A stretch of 15,258 nt of DNA. Source: an uncultured Lachnospiraceae bacterium. GTDB taxonomy: Bacteria; Bacillota; Clostridia; Lachnospirales; Lachnospiraceae. How positions within the stretch are numbered: position 1 is the first letter of the stretch; each line of letters begins with the position of its first letter. The position numbers were made by a program, and so were the translations under genes. The DNA lies in contig CAJJNI010000040.1 of NCBI GenBank assembly GCA_905193085.1, positions 1 to 15,258 on the forward strand, read 5' to 3'. The notes under the pieces were generated by a model. It had not been told where the DNA came from and searched no databases. It saw nothing but the letters and a program-made list of their open reading frames with translations. Below are positions 1-7,296 of this stretch, piece by piece.

Positions 1-3
1 TAT

Positions 4-12
4 CCTCCTTTT
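4..12 (-). promoter_or_regulatory. Ribosome binding site of a gene starting off the left edge
   Basis: Read on the minus strand this is AAAAGGAGG, a near-perfect Shine-Dalgarno, and the window ends three bases later. A minus-strand gene must therefore start just beyond position 1. Together with the promoter at 135-163 it implies a leader of about 125 nucleotides. The gene itself is not visible. Confidence 0.7.
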
Positions 13-101
13 ATTGATTTACTAATTATGAAATTAATTATTCATTAACAGAGTACGGTAAGCATTATGATAATTATCTGCAAATATAGTATCTGTTGTA
101 T

Positions 102-121
102 AATTCCTGATAACAGGAATT
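102..121. repeat. 20-bp perfect palindrome with 4-base centre (operator or leader hairpin)
   Basis: AATTCCTG and CAGGAATT form a perfect 8-bp inverted repeat around ATAA. It lies about 8 to 27 bases downstream of the start predicted from the minus-strand promoter at 135-163. That position fits a repressor operator just inside the transcribed region, or a hairpin at the 5' end of the mRNA. There is no T-run after it on the minus strand, so it is not an ordinary terminator. Its function is inferred only from position. Confidence 0.55.
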
Positions 122-134
122 AAATCTACTATAA

Positions 135-163
135 ATTATACAGTATTAGTGCTGAAAATGCAA
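135..163 (-). promoter_or_regulatory. Sigma-A promoter for the off-window left gene
   Basis: On the minus strand TTGCAT (158-163) is followed, after exactly 17 bases, by a perfect TATAAT (135-140). This is a near-consensus housekeeping promoter firing leftward, with a predicted start near 128. It lies beyond the CorA-like stop codon and points to the gene whose ribosome binding site is at 4-12. Confidence 0.7.
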
Positions 164-198
164 TGTGTTAAGATATATTTTTGGTTAAAATTGCTCAA

Positions 199-1104
199 TT
201 ACCAATAACTTTTCTTCTTAAACCAGATACAGAGAATAATTATTATTAGTAAACTTACTACCATTAAAATAAAATAGCTGTATTCTCCTTTTATTTCCGG
301 CATGTGTTCAAAATTCATGCCATACCAGCCTGTTATAAGTGACAGTGGAAAAAATAATGTTGTTATCATAGTAAAAAATTTCATTATCTCATTCTGGCGC
401 ACGCCCAGTTGTTCCTGATAAATTTCACGAACCTGAAGTGTGTAATCCCAAAGCTGGTCTGCTTCATTTTTTAAGAGCATAATTCTGTTTGATAATGAAG
501 AAAAAAGTTCAAGTTGTCGTTTATTAAAATATTTGTAGGTGTCTTCGGAAAGTAATGCTGAAAGTGCGGAAAACTGCATATAATAGTGCGAAAGCTGCAA
601 TGTTTTGCAGCGAAAACCGGTAAGTTTCTTACTGTAATTATCGTCAAGATTTTCAAAAATATGAGATTCCAGTTGTGATAAATTGTCCTGTATAACATTT
701 ATTTTTTCCAGGTCATCATCAATTAACTGCTCAAAAAAATAATACAGTACAGTTCCCGGGTCAGTCATATTGTCATGACGAAGTTTTATAGAACTTATAA
801 GTTTTTGTTCTATAATATCAGAAGTTGAAATAAGATAAAGTTTTTCTTTATCCATCACAAAAATAATGTGTATATCTTCATGATTAAGCAGCATTGGAAT
901 AAAAATGCTTCCATATAGTACGCCATCAAAAAATTCTGCCCTTGTGTAAGGCAGTTCTTTATACATATCGACTATTTTTACAAGATTTTCATTTGCACAT
1001 TTGATTTTGTTTCTGTCAGACATTTTTAAGTATGCTATGAAATTCCTGACGGGAATTTGTTCACTGCTGCAGATTTTACAGTTTTGTTTTATATCAAAAT
1101 ACAC
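199..1104 (-). CDS. CorA-like divalent metal ion transporter
   Basis: Membrane protein of the CorA family, which in general forms pentameric Mg2+ (or Co2+/Ni2+) channels in the cytoplasmic membrane. The C-terminus shows the family plan: a long, largely helical cytoplasmic part, then a hydrophobic segment (about residues 240-258) ending in the signature YGMNF (GMN at 262-264), a short loop, a second hydrophobic segment (about 277-293) and a basic tail (KKK). The start is set at GTG 1104: a GGAGG lies eight bases upstream. The longer reading from TTG 1119 would put the start codon on top of that GGAGG, so it is unlikely. The product is then about 301 aa. The N-terminus carries a CKIC pair (residues 9-12) that I do not associate with classical CorA. 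Monocistronic as far as seen. The exact metal is not readable from sequence. Confidence 0.85.
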   Translation of the reverse strand: MYFDIKQNCKICSSEQIPVRNFIAYLKMSDRNKIKCANENLVKIVDMYKELPYTRAEFFDGVLYGSIFIPMLLNHEDIHIIFVMDKEKLYLISTSDIIEQKLISSIKLRHDNMTDPGTVLYYFFEQLIDDDLEKINVIQDNLSQLESHIFENLDDNYSKKLTGFRCKTLQLSHYYMQFSALSALLSEDTYKYFNKRQLELFSSLSNRIMLLKNEADQLWDYTLQVREIYQEQLGVRQNEIMKFFTMITTLFFPLSLITGWYGMNFEHMPEIKGEYSYFILMVVSLLIIIILCIWFKKKSYW

Positions 1105-1292
1105 AATAGATTCCTCCAATAAATAATGTAAAGATATATTATGTAATGAGTAATTAAAGCAACAGTTTTATTATGCAGAAAAATTATCAAAAATATGTAA
1201 AATGCCTGATACTGAAAAAAATAATAGAATATATAGTGGTTTTAGACCTTGAGCCTTTTGTATCATATAAATAATATTGTAATATAAATAAT

Positions 1293-1318
1293 GGGATATG
1301 CCAATATCAGCATATCCC
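1293..1318 (-). terminator. Hairpin terminator of the sigma/anti-sigma operon
   Basis: GGGATATGC and GCATATCCC form a perfect 9-bp stem with an 8-base loop, 45 bases beyond the stop of the putative anti-sigma gene. On the minus strand it is followed by ATTATTTATATT, a broken rather than clean T-run, so termination may be partial. The rest of 1120-1363 is AT-rich with no gene that I can support. Confidence 0.55.
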
Positions 1319-1363
1319 GATTTGTTGTTAACTTATGATAATGTCACATTATTTTACATGTAT

Positions 1364-2701
1364 TTAATTCAGATATTCAGTTGCAATAATATTTATAAAA
1401 TCATTGGCACTCATTGTATCTGTCCATATAGTATAAAGTGTTCCATTATGCAAAAATCTTATATATAAATATTGGTTATAGCCCTGAACACAGTATACAG
1501 GAGTATTGTTAATATACGAGTATTGTAATGAGCTGTTAAATATATTCTGTAAATCAGTGTTTGCATCAGCCAGATTATCAGCGGTAACATTTGTTTTTTG
1601 AACAACAGTTATATATGCTGTTTCGCCTTGCTGGATTGAAGGTATATTGGTATATTTAATCTTATCCATAATTGCACCTTCCGGAAGAGGAATGTTAGTT
1701 GGTGCATCAGGTGAGCATGATGGCTGTGGTTTTTCGGCTGAAGGGAAATATGTTGGTTTTGGCGCACTTGTTGTATATATTGGTTCATCTGTATAAGATG
1801 GTGAGCCTGTATATGAAGGGGTATTAGTATATACCGGAGCATTCGTATATGATGGAGCAGGTGTCACATTATCATCCGGACCTGTTGGGTTATTAATATA
1901 ATACAAACTTCCTATAACATTTCCATCATTCCATGCTATGATTGTAGAAGGAGCATGCGTTGGTTCAACAGTAATTTCAGGTGTTTTTGTGATAACCGGT
2001 TCATCAGATGGTTTTGCAGTAGGTATAACAGGAGCATTTGTTGGTGCTGCTGTAGGGTCTGTATCACCATCATTGTTATGTGAAGGTGTTCTTGACGGTC
2101 TGTTATCAGGTGTGTATGAAGCTCCCGGTAGCGGACAGTTATTTATATATCCGTTATCCGGATTGTCTATTGCATATTTTTTGTCAGGGTCGTAAATAAA
2201 TCCATTTGGTTGATTAGTCTGTAAAAGTGCTGTATATTGTGTATTATTGGTTAATTGATTATCAGCATTTATTTCATTAAATATCATATCTGAGGAGTGT
2301 TTTAATAAATCAGAGTTATCTCCGGTTATGTAATTTCTGTTATGTTTGTTTTGTGACAGATATGTATCTGAATTTGTGCTGTTATTATCTTTATTATTGC
2401 TGTCGGTTGATAAAGGTTCAGATGGAGTTGGTGTATCAACATAAGCAATTTCACTGTGTATCGGAGTTTCAGACGGTCGCTGCGTCATCATGCTTATGAC
2501 GGTAGTATTGTTGTCTTCCGGAATAACAGGAGAATTGCCTCCAAATTTAAGACCTATGGCAAGTGCGGCAGCAGCACATGCAGTTGCCGCAATATAAGGA
2601 ATAATTCGTACTATGACAGGTTTTGATTTATACATATGGTATTCTTCTATGTATTTATCATCAATATTGCCAATGGCGTCAATTAAATTTCTTGTACTCA
2701 T
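1364..2701 (-). CDS. Thr/Pro-rich membrane-anchored protein, putative anti-sigma factor
   Basis: 445-aa single-pass protein encoded directly after an ECF sigma factor; its ATG overlaps the sigma stop as ATGA (2698-2701), which implies translational coupling. A short N-terminal cytoplasmic part (1-32) precedes one membrane segment (about 33-51, rich in Ala/Ile). Outside comes a long low-complexity region (about 60-340) rich in Thr, Pro, Asn, Ser and Asp, including five tandem hexapeptides of type P-x-Y-T-x-x (283-312). A compact C-terminal domain follows (about 341-445). I infer an anti-sigma role from gene order, coupling and topology. The N-terminus lacks the HxxxCxxC zinc motif of ZAS anti-sigma factors, so it would bind sigma in another way. 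The C-terminal domain resembles in style the extracellular domains of clostridial anti-sigma factors (DUF4367-like), but I cannot confirm the family. It could instead be a wall-spanning sensor. Confidence 0.7.
   Translation of the reverse strand: MSTRNLIDAIGNIDDKYIEEYHMYKSKPVIVRIIPYIAATACAAAALAIGLKFGGNSPVIPEDNNTTVISMMTQRPSETPIHSEIAYVDTPTPSEPLSTDSNNKDNNSTNSDTYLSQNKHNRNYITGDNSDLLKHSSDMIFNEINADNQLTNNTQYTALLQTNQPNGFIYDPDKKYAIDNPDNGYINNCPLPGASYTPDNRPSRTPSHNNDGDTDPTAAPTNAPVIPTAKPSDEPVITKTPEITVEPTHAPSTIIAWNDGNVIGSLYYINNPTGPDDNVTPAPSYTNAPVYTNTPSYTGSPSYTDEPIYTTSAPKPTYFPSAEKPQPSCSPDAPTNIPLPEGAIMDKIKYTNIPSIQQGETAYITVVQKTNVTADNLADANTDLQNIFNSSLQYSYINNTPVYCVQGYNQYLYIRFLHNGTLYTIWTDTMSANDFINIIATEYLN
1766..1855 (-). 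repeat. 18-bp period tandem repeat encoding five P-x-Y-T-x-x hexapeptides
   Basis: Five consecutive units (PSYTNA, PVYTNT, PSYTGS, PSYTDE, PIYTTS) in the extracellular stalk of the putative anti-sigma protein. The DNA is diverged between units, so this is an old or selected repeat rather than recent slippage. Tyr-containing Pro/Thr repeats suggest an extended wall-spanning stalk. Confidence 0.8.
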
Positions 2702-3270
2702 AGTACGAATCCCTCCTTTATAAGATATTCTCTAAGACCTTTTCTCGCTCTGAAAAGGATACTCTTAGTTTTGCTCTGGCTTATGCCAAGATGTTTTGAA
2801 ATGTTATCAATGCTCTCAAACTGCCAGTATCTGCCAACGAATACTAAGCGATTAATTTTAGGCAGTGATGAAAGGTAATCATTGATACAAGATGTAAGAA
2901 GATTAAGTTCTACCTGTTCGTGAGGTGTCTGCGTGCTTGCAATAACCTCGTCAAGTTCATCATAAACCACATCAACCTGACCTCCTCCCCGTTTTGTGCG
3001 GTGAAGTCTGTTATAAACATTCAAAGCCAAATTACGGGTAATTTTTCCTAAATAAGCCGAAAAGCAAGAAGGTTTTTCAGGTGGAACAGCCTGCCATGTG
3101 TGAAGCCAGGTGTCATTTACACATTCATTACAATCCTCATTGTTAAACAGAATGTTATAAGCAATCTGAAAACAATAGTTATTGTATTTCCTGCTTGTCT
3201 GTACAATTGCGTCTTCATTTCTGGCAAAATATAAAGATATTATTTCATTATCATCCATAAGCTGTTGCAT
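2698..3270 (-). CDS. ECF-type RNA polymerase sigma factor
   Basis: 190-aa group 4 (ECF) sigma-70 protein. Region 2 (about residues 14-92) contains the helical core, a DTW segment (53-55) and the ITRNLALN stretch typical of region 2.4. The linker has the RTKRGGGQV motif common in Lachnospiraceae-type ECF factors. Region 4 (about 125-186) ends in a helix-turn-helix (SIDNISKHLGIS, then RARKGLREYL). It directs core polymerase to a small regulon. The start ATG at 3270 is supported by AGAGG seven bases upstream; a second in-frame Met lies five codons in. It is first in an operon with the downstream membrane protein, overlapping by ATGA, so sigma and probable anti-sigma are made in fixed ratio. I could not identify its own promoter motif with confidence, so autoregulation remains a guess from family behaviour. 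Confidence 0.93.
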   Translation of the reverse strand: MQQLMDDNEIISLYFARNEDAIVQTSRKYNNYCFQIAYNILFNNEDCNECVNDTWLHTWQAVPPEKPSCFSAYLGKITRNLALNVYNRLHRTKRGGGQVDVVYDELDEVIASTQTPHEQVELNLLTSCINDYLSSLPKINRLVFVGRYWQFESIDNISKHLGISQSKTKSILFRARKGLREYLIKEGFVL

Positions 3271-3298
3271 CTCAAAACCTCTTCTTCCCTTGTTATTT

Positions 3299-3398
3299 GA
3301 AGAACAGCTCCTACCCTGTTCTTCTGTGTTTTTTCATGTTTTCCTGTAAAGTGTGTTCCTGGCACACTGTATTTTGTAAAGGAAATTGTTGTATTTCC
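3299..3398 (-). promoter_or_regulatory. Three consecutive hairpins in the sigma-factor leader
   Basis: Three perfect inverted repeats lie in a row upstream of the sigma gene: GAAGAACAG/CTGTTCTTC (3299-3324, 9 bp), AGTGTG/CACACT (3350-3368, 6 bp) and GGAAAT/ATTTCC (3381-3398, 6 bp). On the minus strand the arm CTGTTCTTC nearest the gene could instead pair with the GAAGAA of the ribosome binding region (3282-3287), giving a possible switch of translation. On the plus strand the first hairpin is followed by TGTGTTTTTT and so also resembles a terminator that would stop antisense transcription. A role is inferred. Confidence 0.45.
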
Positions 3399-3766
3399 AA
3401 CACATATACTGATAGTACATATATTTCTGATACTCCCCGCCTCAAATTCGTAACAGTTAAGCTCATGTCATTTGTAAAGCCGCAGTTTCGCTGATTTATT
3501 GCATTGTTACGCATATTCGGTAATTACTATTGCAGTTGATAAACAGAGTGTTTTGTGAGGGTGTAAAAACCGGATATTTTCAGTTCAATATATGTAAATA
3601 AAAGTACATGTGTGCCGCCTGTCTGATATTTTAAAATGTTGGCATAGTGTTTAAAATATTCTGTGTTTAGCAGCTTACATAATATAAGACAACAAAAAAA
3701 TCATTTGGTTGCATTAATTTCAAAAAAATATTTGCCAAAATTATAAAAAAAATATAAACTTTATTA
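3399..3766. other. Divergent intergenic region without a recognisable gene
   Basis: AT-rich spacer between the sigma operon and the fucosidase gene. Open frames here are short, lack Shine-Dalgarno sites and look random. It should hold the sigma operon promoter, probably upstream of the three hairpins, but no candidate stands out. A short inverted repeat ATGTA/TACAT sits near 3594-3613. I see no tRNA, insertion element or clear catabolite-repression (cre) site. Confidence 0.5.
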
Positions 3767-3794
3767 TTGCCATTATAACAAAAGCTGTTATACT
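3767..3794 (+). promoter_or_regulatory. Extended -10 promoter of the GH95 fucosidase
   Basis: TTGCCA (3767-3772), 16-base spacer, TATACT (3789-3794), with TG one base before the -10 (3786-3787), making an extended -10. The predicted start is near 3801, giving a leader of about 60 bases before ATG 3861. AAAGGAG at 3847-3853 is the ribosome binding site. The housekeeping character means that basal expression need not depend on the divergent ECF factor. Confidence 0.65.
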
Positions 3795-3860
3795 TGTAAA
3801 TAGAAGTAAATTATGAATATATAATTGTACGACATTAAGGATTAAGAAAGGAGTTTTTTT

Positions 3861-6800
3861 ATGAAAAAAAGAATTTTAAAGAAAACAGGTTCTGTTTTGC
3901 TTGCTACTTTGATGGCGGCAGGTACAATAACTGCAATGATGCCAAAAGTAGAAGTTGAGACAGAGGCTGCAGAAAACAGTGATTTGCAATTGTTGTATGA
4001 TGAACCGGCGGTTGCAGATTTTTATGAAGTATATGCAAAGAAGTTTAAATGGCTTGCAGGAAAAGGTGACGGCTTTCTTGAATTTGGGCGTAATGACCCG
4101 CCAAACTATGTGGATGGTAAAAGTCATGGCGGTGATTCAAAGTATACTGAGGCAGGCAGCGTAAGCCAGGCTGTATATGACCATGTTTCATGGGCAAAAC
4201 ATGCACTTCCTGTCGGTAACGGACATATGGGCGCAATGAGTTTTGGATATACTGATACAGAACGGGTTCAGATGAATGAAGATACATTGTGGACAGGTGG
4301 TCCTAACTGTACTACCTTATCTGAGAGTAATAATGCTGATGCTTATGGTAATGTTAATCTTGAGAATCCTCAGAAGCTTATGTCAACGCTTGTTGATAAT
4401 GCATTTACAAATTATTATAACAGTCTTGAGAGTGGAAGCATGCCTTCTGATGAAAATGTTTCTCCTTATAAAAATGGTCTTACACCTAACTCAAAAGAGC
4501 AGGAAGGTTCATATCAGAGTTTTTGCGACATGATGCTTGACTTTGGAATTGATGTAGGCAAGACTGAAAATTATTCAAGAGGTCTTAATTTAAATAACGC
4601 GGTTTCATTTGTAAATTATGATTATGACGGTGTAACTTATAACAGAGATATGTTTGCGAGTTATCCTGATGATGTAATTGTTTATAAAATCGGTGCTTCT
4701 GAAAAAGGAAAAGTTAATTTCACACTTCACCCTGAAATTCCTCATACAGAGACTTTGAGCGGAAGTTATTTTTCTACATATGCTGATGGAGCTGCCAATT
4801 ATGGTAAGGACGGTTCGGTAGTTGCAAAAGATGACACGATTTATTTAAGCGGTACATTGAATCATAACGGAATGAAGTTTGCCGGAACATTTAAGGTTGT
4901 AACCACGGGTGGTACAATGGAAGCTTCAAATGAGACAAATAATGCTAAGGTAAACAGTGAGGATAACGGTAAGATTACTGTTAAAGATGCAGATGAAGCT
5001 TATATAGTTGTTTCTCTTACAACTGACTATACCGCAGATTTTGACAAAAATTATACAACAGGTGAAACACTTGAACAGTTGTTGGATAATGTTAAAAATA
5101 TAACAGACACAGCAGCAGAAAAAGGTTATGACAAGTTGCTTGAAAACCACCTGACAGATTATCAGAGTTTATTTAACAGAGTTTCTATCGACATAGGCGG
5201 AACATGCACTAATACAACAACAGATGAACTTCTTGATAAATATAAAGAAGCATATCAGTCGGGCGAAAGTTCAGATTATGACCATTATCTTGAAACGCTT
5301 TATTATCAATATGGAAGATATATGCTTATAGAAAGTTCAAGACAGGGCTCATTGCCGGCTAACTTACAGGGTGTATGGAACGATATGGACGCGGCACCGT
5401 GGTCTTCTGATTATCATACAAATATCAATGTTCAGATGAACTACTGGCTTGCAGAAGAGACAAACCTTGCAGAAATGGCTCAGCCATTAGTTGATTTTGC
5501 AAATGATTTAAGAAAGCCGGGAAGACTTTCACTTGCAAAACTTTATGGAATCGGATATGACAGTGATGAGAGCAAGATTGATTTAAATACTGAGGACGGT
5601 TTTATTTTCTTCTGTAATACAACACCGCTTGGATTTACAGGGAATATTTCTTCAAATGCATCATTTACAGCAACAGCAACAGCATTTTTGGCACAAAACC
5701 TATATGATTACTATGCATTTACTCAGGATAAGGATTATCTTAAAGAAAACATTTATCCGTTCCTTCGTGAGTCAAGTATAACATATCTTCAGACACTTCA
5801 GGCGGGACGCACAGACAGTGATAAAGATAAATTATACATAGTTCCAAGCTGGTCTTCAGAACAGACAGCATCTCCGTGGACAGTTGGTACATATTTTGAC
5901 CAGCAGCTCGTATGGCAGTTATTTAACGATACAATTGAAGCTATGGAAGACCTGGGTATCACACCGGCACAAAATATGAATGACGAAGGTGATGTTACCT
6001 ATAAGAATGATGATTCAAAACTTCTTGCCCGTCTTAAAGATGCTATAGACCGTCTTGACCCTGTAGCTCTTGGCTCTGACGGACAGATTAAAGAATGGCA
6101 GCAGGAATATGGTTACAATAAGACAAAACGCGGTGCAAATATAGGTGAGAGCACACACCGTCATATTTCACAGCTTATAGCATTGTATCCTGGTAACTAC
6201 ATAACAAAAGATGACACAGATTTGATTGAAGGAGCAAAAATTGTTCTTGAAAACAGAACAGATACTTCAACAGGCTGGGGACTTGCAGACAGACTTAACC
6301 TGTGGGCAAGAACAGGAGATGGAAATCATTCATACAAGCTTGTAAATGCACTTCTTGCAACAGCGACATATGACAATTTATTTGATACACATGCACCATT
6401 CCAGATTGACGGTAACTTTGGTGCAACAGCCGGTATTACTGAAATGCTTTTACAGAGTAATGCAGGTAAAGTAGAACTTCTTGCAGCGCTTCCTGATGAC
6501 TGGGATAAAGGTTCATATGAAGGTCTTGTTGCCAGAGGAAACTTTGAAGTAGACTGTGAATGGTCAGATAAGACAGCAGATTATGCAAGAATAACAGCAA
6601 AATCAGGTGGAACACTCGTGCTTGATGGAATAGATGTTTCAAGAATAACAGATGAAAGCGGAAATGCAGTATCTTACACAAAAGATTCAGATGGCAATTA
6701 TGTAGTTGAGACAACCAAAGGACAGGTTTTAAATGTATATGCATCATCTTATACAGGTGCAGATAAGACACCGAAGCCAACACCAACATCAGGAGCAATA

Positions 6801-7115
6801 ACTACACCAAATGTAACATCAACTCCTGTAAGTACAAAGACTCCAACTGTAAAACCAACATCAACACCTGATGTAACTGCAACAGTTACACCTTCATCAA
6901 CACCTGATACAAATGTGTTGTTGGGTGATGTAAATGAAAATAACAAAGTAGAATTAACTGACGCATCACTTCTCTTAAGAGCTGCTCTTGGAATAGAGGA
7001 GCTGACAGATGCACAGAAGCTAAGGGCAGATGTAAATGAAGACGGACAGATTAACTTAGCTGATGTAACACTTGTGCTCAAATATGCATTGGGAATAATA
7101 GACAGTTATAAATAA
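3861..7115 (+). CDS. Secreted GH95 alpha-L-fucosidase with C-terminal dockerin
   Basis: 1084-aa extracellular glycoside hydrolase. A Lys-rich signal peptide (about 1-37) leads into a GH95 catalytic region (about 42-960), then a Thr/Pro linker (968-1018) and a type I dockerin (1020-1080). GH95 enzymes cleave alpha-L-fucose (mainly alpha-1,2) from host or plant glycans by inversion; a few act on L-galactose. Visible family signatures: ALPVGNGHMGAM (115-126) and QMNEDTLWTGGP (137-148). By analogy with the Bifidobacterium enzyme AfcA, the catalytic residues would be N521 and N523 in HTNINVQMNYW, E667 in SSEQ, and D850 in QIDGNFG. H519 is kept, which favours fucose over L-galactose. About 60 residues between the start of the fold (LLYDEP, 45-50) and ALPVGNG look like an insertion. 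The dockerin has two EF-hand-like loops (D1023, N1025, N1027, D1034 and D1057, N1059, D1061, D1068), so it should bind a cohesin encoded elsewhere. It stands alone with its own promoter and terminator, divergent from the sigma operon. Confidence 0.93.
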   Translation: MKKRILKKTGSVLLATLMAAGTITAMMPKVEVETEAAENSDLQLLYDEPAVADFYEVYAKKFKWLAGKGDGFLEFGRNDPPNYVDGKSHGGDSKYTEAGSVSQAVYDHVSWAKHALPVGNGHMGAMSFGYTDTERVQMNEDTLWTGGPNCTTLSESNNADAYGNVNLENPQKLMSTLVDNAFTNYYNSLESGSMPSDENVSPYKNGLTPNSKEQEGSYQSFCDMMLDFGIDVGKTENYSRGLNLNNAVSFVNYDYDGVTYNRDMFASYPDDVIVYKIGASEKGKVNFTLHPEIPHTETLSGSYFSTYADGAANYGKDGSVVAKDDTIYLSGTLNHNGMKFAGTFKVVTTGGTMEASNETNNAKVNSEDNGKITVKDADEAYIVVSLTTDYTADFDKNYTTGETLEQLLDNVKNITDTAAEKGYDKLLENHLTDYQSLFNRVSIDIGGTCTNTTTDELLDKYKEAYQSGESSDYDHYLETLYYQYGRYMLIESSRQGSLPANLQGVWNDMDAAPWSSDYHTNINVQMNYWLAEETNLAEMAQPLVDFANDLRKPGRLSLAKLYGIGYDSDESKIDLNTEDGFIFFCNTTPLGFTGNISSNASFTATATAFLAQNLYDYYAFTQDKDYLKENIYPFLRESSITYLQTLQAGRTDSDKDKLYIVPSWSSEQTASPWTVGTYFDQQLVWQLFNDTIEAMEDLGITPAQNMNDEGDVTYKNDDSKLLARLKDAIDRLDPVALGSDGQIKEWQQEYGYNKTKRGANIGESTHRHISQLIALYPGNYITKDDTDLIEGAKIVLENRTDTSTGWGLADRLNLWARTGDGNHSYKLVNALLATATYDNLFDTHAPFQIDGNFGATAGITEMLLQSNAGKVELLAALPDDWDKGSYEGLVARGNFEVDCEWSDKTADYARITAKSGGTLVLDGIDVSRITDESGNAVSYTKDSDGNYVVETTKGQVLNVYASSYTGADKTPKPTPTSGAITTPNVTSTPVSTKTPTVKPTSTPDVTATVTPSSTPDTNVLLGDVNENNKVELTDASLLLRAALGIEELTDAQKLRADVNEDGQINLADVTLVLKYALGIIDSYK

Positions 7116-7131
7116 TGTGGGAGTGCATAGC

Positions 7132-7222
7132 ACGGAACAATCCGTAGGTATCATAAGATTATAATATGCCGACCCTCGAAAGTCAGACGCAAAAATCTGG
7201 TTTTTCGGAGGCCGGTATTTTT
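7132..7222 (+). terminator. Structured 3' region and terminator after the fucosidase gene
   Basis: A small hairpin ACGGA-acaa-TCCGT (7132-7145) is followed by a long stem: 7166-7181 pairs with 7203-7218 over 16 positions with two mismatches and two G-U pairs. It encloses a small CAGA/TCTG hairpin and ends in TTTTT (7218-7222). GGTAT at 7147-7151 can also pair with ATGCC at 7166-7170, the base of the terminator, so an alternative fold exists. Because the argJ promoter lies after it, the simplest role is termination of the fucosidase transcript. Confidence 0.65.
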
Positions 7223-7247
7223 AATGATAGATTTTCTTTTCACAATC

Positions 7248-7256
7248 TGTTATAAT
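7248..7256 (+). promoter_or_regulatory. Extended -10 promoter of argJ
   Basis: TGTTATAAT is a perfect TATAAT with the TGn extension. The -35 region 17 bases upstream (TAGATT, 7228-7233) is poor, as is common for extended -10 promoters. The predicted start near 7263 gives a leader of about 34 bases to the argJ ATG. A longer reading of argJ from TTG 7258 would start upstream of this transcript and is excluded. I see no T-box and no clear ARG box. Confidence 0.65.
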
Positions 7257-7296
7257 ATTGAAAGATAAATGTTTTGACATTTGGAGGAATGAAATA

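Noticed and set aside
1938..2195. 85-aa plus-strand open frame rich in Gly/Val/Ser
   Set aside because: It is the complement of the Thr/Pro-rich repeat region of the minus-strand anti-sigma gene; the composition is explained by that and no ribosome binding site is present.
3297..3514. Two short overlapping open frames on opposite strands upstream of the sigma gene
   Set aside because: No Shine-Dalgarno, no recognisable protein character, and they cover the hairpin leader; treated as chance frames.
6436..7081. Long minus-strand frames inside the fucosidase gene
   Set aside because: Antisense shadows of the catalytic domain, Thr/Pro linker and dockerin; His/Leu- and Val/Ser-rich composition mirrors the sense codons.
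7166..7222. Resemblance of GAAAG...GACGCAAA to the c-di-GMP-I (GEMM) riboswitch core
   Set aside because: The preceding GGCAAACC-like element and the second conserved helix are missing, and the segment folds better as a terminator. An Infernal scan would settle it.
7140..7296. Possible T-box or arginine-responsive leader before argJ
   Set aside because: No T-box core motif is present, and the argJ promoter lies after the structured region, so the leader is only about 34 bases.
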